This document shows positions 1 through 5,208 of a stretch of DNA of 5,208 nucleotides, one piece after another. Every line of letters begins with the position of its first letter. Positions within the stretch are counted from its first letter, which is position 1. The DNA is from Ruminococcus sp. (GTDB lineage Bacteria > Bacillota > Clostridia > Lachnospirales > Lachnospiraceae): contig JAHHTL010000068.1 of NCBI GenBank assembly GCA_020024635.1, positions 1-5,208 of the forward strand, read 5' to 3'. Below the pieces are notes generated by a model, which saw nothing but the letters and a program-made list of their open reading frames with translations, searched no databases and was not told the DNA's origin. A program made the position numbers and the translations under genes.

Positions 1-15
1 TTGCCAAACAAAATA

Positions 16-61
16 GGAGCGCCATCATCGGATGTTGTCCGGTGGTGGCGCTCCATTTTTT
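16..61 (+). terminator. Strong intrinsic (rho-independent) terminator of an upstream gene
   Basis: Bases 16-31 pair with 39-54 in a 16-bp stem that has only two G-T wobbles (25/45 and 28/42), closing a 7-nt loop (ATGTTGT). The stem is followed by A and six T's (56-61), then GTTTT. Its GC-rich base GGAGCGCC/GGCGCTCC makes it very stable. The left flank, read on the other strand, gives TATTTTGTTT, so it may also stop transcription from the right. It most likely ends a gene outside the window and insulates gene 1 from read-through. Confidence 0.92.
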
Positions 62-107
62 GTTTTAAAGAAATTATTGGCTTGTGGTGATGCACCTTGT
101 TGACTTA

Positions 108-151
108 AAGATGATATAATTTTGGCTTTTCATACATATTATGATCATCTT
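108..151. repeat. AT-rich imperfect palindrome upstream of the gene 1 promoter
   Basis: AAGATGATATAAT (108-120) is the reverse complement of 138-151 except for one extra base, G143. This gives 13 paired positions around a 17-nt centre. The 8-bp direct repeat CTTGTTGA flanks or overlaps it at 96-103 and 149-156. CTTGTT at either place can pair with AACAAG at 161-166, so alternative structures are possible. The stem contains few G-C pairs, so a protein-binding DNA site seems more likely than a stable RNA hairpin. It ends two bases before the candidate -35 box of gene 1, which suits an operator or activator site. The binding factor is unknown. Confidence 0.45.
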
Positions 152-152
152 G

Positions 153-180
153 TTGAAAATAACAAGAAAGTTGATACAAT
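153..180 (+). promoter_or_regulatory. Candidate sigma70-type promoter for gene 1
   Basis: A -35 box TTGAAA (153-158) and a -10 box TACAAT (175-180), each differing from consensus at one position, are separated by 16 bp. Transcription would start near 187, leaving a 5' leader of about 195 nt before the gene 1 start codon. The -35 overlaps the small inverted repeat CTTGTT-N6-AACAAG (149-166), and the start point falls inside the inverted repeat at 181-203. The promoter is therefore crowded with possible control sites. An upstream TTGACT (100-105) and TATAAT (115-120) are only 9 bp apart and do not form a normal promoter. Confidence 0.5.
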
Positions 181-206
181 GGTTCATAGATAGCCTATGA
201 ATCTAA
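181..206 (+). promoter_or_regulatory. Hairpin element GGTTCA-N11-TGAATCTAA, copy 1 (before gene 1)
   Basis: Bases 181-189 pair with 195-203 in a 9-bp inverted repeat with one G-T wobble (182/202) and a 5-nt centre. The outer sequence GGTTCA, an 11-base gap and then TGAATCTAA recurs with identical spacing at 4216-4241, ahead of gene 3. This copy starts directly after the candidate -10 box, so it would cover the transcription start point. That position suits a repressor operator or an RNA hairpin at the 5' end of the transcript. No T-run follows, so it is not a terminator. Confidence 0.5.
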
Positions 207-381
207 TCGCCCTGGATCCATAGGAGTAAACCTGTGTAACTATTCATGCAGTGTAGCAATAATGCGAACTTAGTGAGGCTACCCAAATCTAAAATGGGAT
301 GTTTGCGCTGAGTGTAAATTGGCTTATCAAGTTCAAATAGTTACTCATCCTCAGACTTTGAAATAAGGAAGCGATGACACA
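207..381 (+). other. Non-coding leader of gene 1, possibly structured RNA
   Basis: No credible reading frame with a ribosome-binding site occurs here. Several complementary segments do. Bases 263-269 pair with 301-307 (7 bp, two wobbles), enclosing 282-285/295-298 (CCCA/TGGG). Bases 309-313 pair with 343-347 (TGAGT/ACTCA), and 308-312 with 350-354 as an alternative. GTAGC (253-257) can instead pair with GCTAC (278-282), which overlaps the CCCA arm, so exclusive folds are possible. G+C is about 38-43% across 181-360, above most of the coding sequence. No known riboswitch or T-box consensus was recognised. It may be a regulatory leader, but short complementary segments also arise by chance. Confidence 0.3.
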
Positions 382-1572
382 ATGTGCACTGAAACTAATA
401 ATAAGGTAAATCTTGGAACATATGCCCCTGGATTTCAACTTCTTCAGTTTGAGGCGTTGTGTCATGCAGAACTGATTCGTCATCTGGTGCGCCTTTTTAG
501 TGCGAATGAATCGAGTCCCCGCTATGGTTGTCAGCCAGGAAGGAATACATATGTCGCACTAGGTTATCAGTTGGATGCGGTCGTGTTTTTATATGAAAGT
601 ATTAAACATTTCTGGCTGATAGTACCTCAAGATGCTCTACAACTCCAGGCACTACCTGAATATGCAGACTTGAAAGTTGTCCGTAATAATGTACACACCT
701 ATTTCAAAAAAGGCGGATTTTCTAAAAAAATATCCAGTATCACAAAAGCAAATTTAGTCGAATATAAGATGGTTGAACCTGACTATTTATATCCATTAAG
801 AAATGATATTTCTTTAGTATTTGAAATCAATGGGAAAATACGTAATCTAATTGGTTCAGACTACTTTATCCAACACTGTTTGTTTGAATCCGGTAAAAAA
901 TGGACAGGACCAGATTATAGAAACTTTTCAGAGTTTCTTTCAACAAGTATATGCTCTATTGCCAGTACAGTTGATGAAACAGAATATAGGCTTGCTCCAC
1001 TTGAGTTCCCTGCGTGTGTACCCAATATCGAGTTGTTTGATTACAAAAGTACAAACCTATATGCCACAACTGGATTGTCTCATGCCACTACCTTCCGTTT
1101 AATGCTTATGCTTTTCCAGATCAGCTATGGATTAATACTTATAGAAGGAATAATAAATAGTGAAAGTGTCCTTCAGGATGATCTGTGGTGTTGTTTCTTT
1201 ACAAAGCTATTAGCTATAAAATATGATGAGTCTTTCGATAATTTAGAGAGTATTTTGAAATTTGCAAAGGAAGATGCAGAAGAATTAAATAAATATCTTA
1301 ATGAAGTTGGGTTGAAGATAACTAATCTAAAGGCAAGGGAATTTGCTCGAAAAATCCGAAATACAATACACTATCAAGAAATTATATTCAACAGTGATTT
1401 ATTGATTAGTAAAACGACAAGGGAATGTGTAACTGCATTATACTTCTCAAATACAGGATTATCAAATATTAGCCAGTTTCGAGACTTTTCCAATATTATG
1501 GTGCACGAAATGAAGCAACTACAGGCAATCATTCGTAAAATAATGTCGGTGGACAAAACATACTACTCATAG
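382..1572 (+). CDS. Uncharacterised 396-residue soluble protein with two HEPN-like RNxxH motifs
   Basis: I do not recognise the family. The ATG is chosen because AGGAAG (366-371) lies 10 bases upstream; a nearby ATG at 374 is out of frame, and the next in-frame Met is residue 129. No signal peptide is visible. One hydrophobic stretch (about residues 240-254) is flanked by Arg239 and Glu255 and looks like a buried helix, so the protein is probably cytosolic and largely helical. Two short motifs resemble each other: K98-V-V-R-N-N-V-H105 and R323-K-I-R-N-T-I-H330. HEPN ribonucleases use an Arg-x4-6-His motif, commonly with Asn after the Arg. The RN-to-His spacing here is one residue short of that, although R323-x6-H330 fits it. 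An RNase role is therefore only a suggestion. The first third of the gene is clearly richer in G+C than the rest. It is the first of three co-directional genes. Confidence 0.9.
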   Translation: MCTETNNKVNLGTYAPGFQLLQFEALCHAELIRHLVRLFSANESSPRYGCQPGRNTYVALGYQLDAVVFLYESIKHFWLIVPQDALQLQALPEYADLKVVRNNVHTYFKKGGFSKKISSITKANLVEYKMVEPDYLYPLRNDISLVFEINGKIRNLIGSDYFIQHCLFESGKKWTGPDYRNFSEFLSTSICSIASTVDETEYRLAPLEFPACVPNIELFDYKSTNLYATTGLSHATTFRLMLMLFQISYGLILIEGIINSESVLQDDLWCCFFTKLLAIKYDESFDNLESILKFAKEDAEELNKYLNEVGLKITNLKAREFARKIRNTIHYQEIIFNSDLLISKTTRECVTALYFSNTGLSNISQFRDFSNIMVHEMKQLQAIIRKIMSVDKTYYS

Positions 1573-1620
1573 CTAATGAAAGGTACTAGAAAAGGTGTTA
1601 CTGTAGAAATAAAATATATG

Positions 1621-1677
1621 TATTCATATAATCATATCTCATGTAGAATATCGATATGAATGATGATTAAATGAGAT
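1621..1677. repeat. Interleaved short inverted repeats in the gene 1-gene 2 gap
   Basis: The gap between genes 1 and 2 contains three perfect inverted repeats whose arms run in parallel order. ATTCATAT (1622-1629) matches ATATGAAT (1654-1661), TAATCAT (1629-1635) matches ATGATTA (1663-1669), and ATCTCAT (1636-1642) matches ATGAGAT (1671-1677). Because the arms are ordered A-B-C-a-b-c, they cannot form one nested hairpin; they could be alternative folds or half-sites for a DNA-binding protein. A TATAAT (1627-1632) lies inside but lacks a good -35. The region is very AT-rich, which raises the chance of accidental repeats. No intrinsic terminator is visible, so genes 1 and 2 may be co-transcribed. 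Confidence 0.35.
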
Positions 1678-1704
1678 TTATAATAGAAAAAGAGGAATAT
1701 CGTA

Positions 1705-4158
1705 ATGAATTGGTTAGAAATAAAAACTAGTAGAAGCAAATGTGCTCACATAAAGAAAAATATTTTATTTTACGGTGTGTCAAGTATGAGTGTATTGCTG
1801 TTGCTTTTTTGTGTCATGTATGATATTGGAATCAGAAAATACCCCAATCTTCCATACATACATGTATCTAATGATTACATAGGTATGATATTCGGAGGTT
1901 TGTGCTCAGTTGCAACTCTAGGCAGTGCGCTGCAATCCATTATTATTGGAGCACATAGCAATAAGATATTGGGGTTTCCAGTACGCGAAGTAATAAATTT
2001 TAGTGCTGAAAAGTTTAATGTTAGGCATACAGTTTGTTTTTCGTTACTTGCCGTAATAATCGCAATTCCAGCGTTAGCATTAAATTTTTGTTCAACAGTT
2101 ACTATTATTACCGTAATAGTTTTAGTACATATGACATATTCCGGTGTACATATATGGAAACTTCTTTCAGATTCAAACTATGAAAATACAGTTGTTAACA
2201 TTGAAATTGAAACGCGTGGAACGAAAAATCCTGATTTCTTTTTTAATACTTGGTTTTCTGAATTACAAGATGCCATTCAAAAAAATGATGCTCCCCGCCA
2301 GGATACGTATATTGAATTAATAAAAGTTGTTGTAGATAAATGCGATGAAGCTGGAGTTGATACAAGCAATCTGTTATCAAAATACCTTACGACAACATTT
2401 AGTACTGCCTGTTATAACTTAGGATTTGTTCCGGCATACCAGAAGGTACTATGTTTAAATGCTCCTAGAGTGCAAATTAAAGCTGACCTTGATACCATTG
2501 TATCTAAACATATCGAAACCATTCGTTATTGTCCAGAAAGCAGTATTCAGAATTATAGAATAGCAAACACTGTTGATCATATTTTAGATTCTCTTGAAGT
2601 AGAGAATTTTACGAAAAAAAGATATGTGCTTAATTTCTATGATGCTGTTATAGAGAATAGTATTATTTCTGAGAAAACTCGTTACCAGATTATTGATTCA
2701 ATTCTTCAAAAACTATGTTATCTTCGTGATCAAAACTCGGGAGATATGCGCGGAAAAATTCTATTATATATCGCGAAATACAGTATCTTTGAGAACGAAA
2801 ATGATGAAGAACGAAAAAAAGTACTAATTCTCGTATTAAATAATCTATTTAATGAAAATAGATATAGTCGCGAGAACTGTTATTTTTCAGTTGTAGCACA
2901 ACTTTTTAGAGGAATATATTTTTATTGTGTATATGAAACTGAAACTCTGTCACCTGTGTATAGAGAAAATTTAGCGAAGCTTTACAATTATGGAGAAAAC
3001 GGCAAAAATAATTTTAAGGTCACTCTTTCGACTTTAGTAAATCAGAATACCAGTGTTATCATAGAATGGTTAACGAATGATGCAGTTAATCATAATGGTC
3101 AACTAAACATATTTGAATATTTTCCGGCCAATTTCTATTGCAAAAATGCTATCTGGGAGCAGGGAACGCTACTTCGTTTTGCCTTCCTTGTGTATTCAAT
3201 CTTTGGATATAGATTTTATCTTTTTCCTGCGGCTAAGATTGTACAAGATGAAAAAGCTGATATTAGTTTAAAACGAGGAATTTGTACTCAACTAGTAGCG
3301 ATGTCAAATAGTGAATTTAAACTTAATGATGATTCACAAGCAGCACTTCGACAAATGCAAACATTTCTTGGATGCAAGAAAATAATCCCTAACCAATATT
3401 TCGTTGAAAACTTTAAGTTTTTTAATGCAAAATTGAGCGAGCTTACGACAAAACAGAATGAAGCTGTGTTAGAGGAGACTTCTGACAACATTCAAAGACT
3501 TTCTAGCGAGTTAGAGACAATGCTTAGTAGTTTAAAATCATTTAAATTTAATTCACAAATACCTCTTGAGAAAAGTCAACATTTTAAGATCCAACCTTCC
3601 CTGCGTACAATAAAAGCAAATGACATAAAATATGCCGCTAGAGAAAAACTTGATGAGCTCAAATTTATTTTGAATGAAATAATTAACGATACACTTCGAC
3701 CAGAGGAAGTTGATTTTAACTTGTCTGGAATAAAAAAACTCCTTGTTTTACTAGGACAAGACACATACCATTTTAAAAACTATGTTTATATTGACGATTT
3801 GGCAATCACTAAGGAAATAAGAAACACAAACGAATATCGTGAACTAGAAGAAGTTCTTTCGGCCATTCCATATAATGAAAGTTGTGAATTAAATAACTAT
3901 ATTTTTCTGAAACAGAAGTCAATTGAGTTTAATTTTTCTATTATTGATTATCATCTTGATCCACCTACAGAGGAACAATGCCAAGATTATATAAATGGAT
4001 TCAAGGTGGCAGAGGGAAAATATAGAATTGATGGAATAATCCAAGATTTTGCTGAAGCAATGAAATATGTTCAGAAAAATTACCGATCCGAATCTTCAGA
4101 AATTTGTATTGCTACTAATATAACACGTGATAGTGGATTTGTGGTTACATTTAGATAG
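1705..4158 (+). CDS. Uncharacterised 817-residue membrane protein: four N-terminal TM helices, large cytosolic region
   Basis: No family is recognised. The ATG follows AGAGGA (1691-1696) by 8 bases. Hydrophobic segments at about residues 20-41, 58-82, 108-127 and 129-150 look like transmembrane helices. The N-terminal tail (KTSRSKCAHIKK) and the 83-107 loop are basic, which by the positive-inside rule puts both termini in the cytosol. The remaining 665 or so residues (151-817) look mostly helical, with many short amphipathic helices that could form a solenoid-like scaffold. They include a probable coiled coil at about 573-612 and an aromatic, hydrophobic patch at 489-510 that is too polar for a confident fifth membrane helix. 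The last 80 residues or so look mixed alpha/beta. I see no Walker, protease, nuclease or kinase motif. A membrane-anchored sensor, scaffold or effector is possible, but no biochemical role can be assigned. G+C is low and fairly even throughout. Confidence 0.93.
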   Translation: MNWLEIKTSRSKCAHIKKNILFYGVSSMSVLLLLFCVMYDIGIRKYPNLPYIHVSNDYIGMIFGGLCSVATLGSALQSIIIGAHSNKILGFPVREVINFSAEKFNVRHTVCFSLLAVIIAIPALALNFCSTVTIITVIVLVHMTYSGVHIWKLLSDSNYENTVVNIEIETRGTKNPDFFFNTWFSELQDAIQKNDAPRQDTYIELIKVVVDKCDEAGVDTSNLLSKYLTTTFSTACYNLGFVPAYQKVLCLNAPRVQIKADLDTIVSKHIETIRYCPESSIQNYRIANTVDHILDSLEVENFTKKRYVLNFYDAVIENSIISEKTRYQIIDSILQKLCYLRDQNSGDMRGKILLYIAKYSIFENENDEERKKVLILVLNNLFNENRYSRENCYFSVVAQLFRGIYFYCVYETETLSPVYRENLAKLYNYGENGKNNFKVTLSTLVNQNTSVIIEWLTNDAVNHNGQLNIFEYFPANFYCKNAIWEQGTLLRFAFLVYSIFGYRFYLFPAAKIVQDEKADISLKRGICTQLVAMSNSEFKLNDDSQAALRQMQTFLGCKKIIPNQYFVENFKFFNAKLSELTTKQNEAVLEETSDNIQRLSSELETMLSSLKSFKFNSQIPLEKSQHFKIQPSLRTIKANDIKYAAREKLDELKFILNEIINDTLRPEEVDFNLSGIKKLLVLLGQDTYHFKNYVYIDDLAITKEIRNTNEYRELEEVLSAIPYNESCELNNYIFLKQKSIEFNFSIIDYHLDPPTEEQCQDYINGFKVAEGKYRIDGIIQDFAEAMKYVQKNYRSESSEICIATNITRDSGFVVTFR

Positions 4159-4213
4159 TTCATATTTCCTACTATGTCCAGAACAGTCAGGATGCTCAAT
4201 TAAGTATTTTGAC

Positions 4214-4241
4214 TAGGTTCAATATAAGGCCTTGAATCTAA
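4214..4241 (+). promoter_or_regulatory. Hairpin element GGTTCA-N11-TGAATCTAA, copy 2 (before gene 3)
   Basis: Bases 4214-4222 pair with 4232-4240 in a 9-bp stem with one G-T wobble (4217/4237) and a 9-nt loop. GGTTCA (4216-4221) and TGAATCTAA (4233-4241) are identical to the copy at 181-206, with the same 11-base gap, and both gaps contain GCC near the 3' side. TTGACT (4209-4214) lies at its left edge and could be a -35 box; the matching -10 position (TTGAAT, 4232-4237, 17-bp spacing) is poor. No T-run follows, so it is not a terminator for gene 2. An operator or RNA element controlling gene 3 is the likeliest reading. Confidence 0.5.
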
Positions 4242-4321
4242 AAGCTTGATATTTCACTACTGGGTTTAAAGCTGAAATCTCTGCTAGATGACATTATTTG
4301 ATGACTGAGAAGGAGAAACAA

Positions 4322-5208
4322 ATGAAATCTGTAATTCGGATTTTTGAAAAGATATTTAGGGATATTGGATTGACCCTAAGTTTTCTTTCTTTAATTGCAA
4401 CGGTGGTTGTATCATTTATGATCTATTGGTTGCAGCGCCATCATGAAAAAGAAGTTGAAAAGATGCAAGAGAACCAGCGGAGAAAAGAACTAGAAAATCA
4501 GGCAAATGCATTTCTAATTGATAATGAAGCAGAACGGGACTATTTGCCCTGGTGTGTGTTAGCATCCAATCTTCATCGGTACGAGAAACATACAAGAGAG
4601 ATTTACTCCAATTTTTGCCGGTGTTCTGATGAATTGCAAAATGAAATACTAAAGATAGCCAATTTTTCATTTCATACGATCCCACATACCGAATGGGTAG
4701 CAATGGCTTTGGACTGCCTAAGATTGGATGTTGATAGGCATAAATTGGGTAGAGATATTCTATATGAAGGTGCAAAATACTTTCATCGAGGGTTTAGAAA
4801 TTACAGGAACGAACAATGGATTGATATTGGGAATGGTGATTTTTTTGATCCTATAGCCGCCCGAATAAATCTATCTTCTTTTTTTAAGAAAGAGCGCCTT
4901 GATTTATCAGAATACATTGAGGAGTATTTTAACTTCCTATACAGTGAATATAGACCTGAGCTTATTAACAATAACCCACTGCCGCCGATTGATTATATGT
5001 GTCAAGTAATGAATTTTGAACATAGCGATGAATCTGTTGTTTGTGCCTGGGTCATGGAGTTAGTTGAAGATATTGCAATTATTGTGCACAACAGAGAATA
5101 TACAAGCGGTACAGAATCGGAAATACAACTTGATTATACAGATGCAACTGTTGAAACTTACGAAGATAAATATTACGAGGCACTACAAGCATTATTTAAT
5201 ACTTATTA
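4322..5208 (+). CDS. Uncharacterised single-pass membrane protein with coiled coil, 3' end cut by the window
   Basis: The frame is open from ATG 4322 to the window end: 295 complete codons, then TA, which could begin a stop codon or a Tyr codon. AAGGAG (4310-4315) lies 6 bases upstream, the best ribosome-binding site in the window. One transmembrane helix is predicted at about residues 18-37, followed by a strongly charged helix (38-62, rich in Glu, Lys, Arg and Gln) likely to form a coiled coil. A soluble domain begins near residue 64. Its first part (residues 70-112) is rich in aromatic residues, His and Cys, including the cluster NFCRC (97-101), and looks like a compact helical segment; the encoding DNA is about 40% G+C, higher than the gene's start. 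With basic residues right after the helix, the soluble part is probably cytosolic. No family or catalytic motif is recognised. It follows gene 2 after 163 bp, in the same orientation, and may have its own promoter near the 4214-4241 element. Confidence 0.88.
   Translation, partial: MKSVIRIFEKIFRDIGLTLSFLSLIATVVVSFMIYWLQRHHEKEVEKMQENQRRKELENQANAFLIDNEAERDYLPWCVLASNLHRYEKHTREIYSNFCRCSDELQNEILKIANFSFHTIPHTEWVAMALDCLRLDVDRHKLGRDILYEGAKYFHRGFRNYRNEQWIDIGNGDFFDPIAARINLSSFFKKERLDLSEYIEEYFNFLYSEYRPELINNNPLPPIDYMCQVMNFEHSDESVVCAWVMELVEDIAIIVHNREYTSGTESEIQLDYTDATVETYEDKYYEALQALFNTY

Noticed and set aside
100..120. TTGACT and TATAAT as a promoter
   Set aside because: They are only 9 bp apart, far short of the usual 16-18 bp, and neither box has a good partner at normal spacing.
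141..200. A 19-codon frame starting ATGATCATC that would encode a small amphipathic peptide
   Set aside because: No ribosome-binding site precedes it, it lies across the candidate promoter, and the amphipathic look is easily produced by AT-rich DNA.
262..310. Passing resemblance of TGCGAACTTAGTGAGG to the start of retron msr RNAs
   Set aside because: The similarity is short and from memory, no reverse transcriptase (YxDD) gene is present, and no msd-like long hairpin with flanking a1/a2 repeats was found.
247..312. A 21-codon leader-peptide-like frame
   Set aside because: The only purine-rich stretch (AGGAG, 222-226) is 20 bases upstream, too far to serve it.
289..483. A 64-codon minus-strand open frame across the start of gene 1
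   Set aside because: It overlaps the leader and the well-supported start of gene 1 on the opposite strand, and its product has no recognisable features.
853..890. A GGTTCA ... TGAATC pair inside gene 1
   Set aside because: The gap is 26 bases rather than 11, the pair lies in coding sequence, and the trailing TAA is absent, so it is taken as coincidence.
4159..4200. Possible terminator after gene 2
   Set aside because: Only 4-bp complementary pieces are present (such as TCCT/AGGA) and no T-run follows a stem.
4287..4305. Direct repeat GATGAC (4287-4292 and 4300-4305) before gene 3
   Set aside because: Two 6-base copies in an AT-rich spacer are expected by chance, and there is no further structure around them.
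4416..4775. A 119-codon minus-strand open frame
   Set aside because: It lies wholly antisense to gene 3, which has a strong ribosome-binding site, a clear membrane helix and a frame open to the window end. The reverse frame has no such support.

Overview
The window comes from a low-GC bacterium. Coding sequence is mostly about 30% G+C, the ribosome-binding sites are purine-rich with ordinary spacing (AGGAAG, AGAGGA, AAGGAG), the genes use ATG starts, and a strong intrinsic terminator lies at the left edge. This fits a Bacillota/Clostridia-type chromosome or accessory island. No gene here fixes the species. There are no rRNAs, tRNAs, transposases, integrases, reverse transcriptases or CRISPR repeats.

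Layout, left to right, all on the + strand. An intrinsic terminator (16-61) closes whatever lies upstream. A gene-free stretch follows (62-381). It holds an AT-rich palindrome (108-151), a sigma70-like promoter (153-180), a hairpin-forming element with the pattern GGTTCA-N11-TGAATCTAA (181-206), and a leader of about 195 nt that may be structured. Gene 1 (382-1572) encodes a 396-residue soluble protein I do not recognise; it carries two copies of an RN-x-V/I-H motif reminiscent of HEPN-type ribonuclease motifs. A 132-bp AT-rich gap with interleaved inverted repeats separates it from gene 2 (1705-4158). Gene 2 encodes an 817-residue protein with four predicted N-terminal membrane helices and a cytosolic part of about 665 residues. 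A 163-bp gap carries a second GGTTCA-N11-TGAATCTAA element (4216-4241). Gene 3 (4322 to the window end, truncated) has one N-terminal membrane helix, a charged coiled coil and a soluble domain.

All three proteins are unrecognised. The genes are co-directional with no intrinsic terminator between them, and genes 1 and 3 are preceded by the same short element at identical internal spacing. My working hypothesis is one functional unit: a soluble, possibly HEPN-like protein acting with two membrane-anchored partners, as seen in some defence or stress-response modules. This rests on architecture and context, not homology. The shared upstream element is the most concrete unexplained signal in the sequence.
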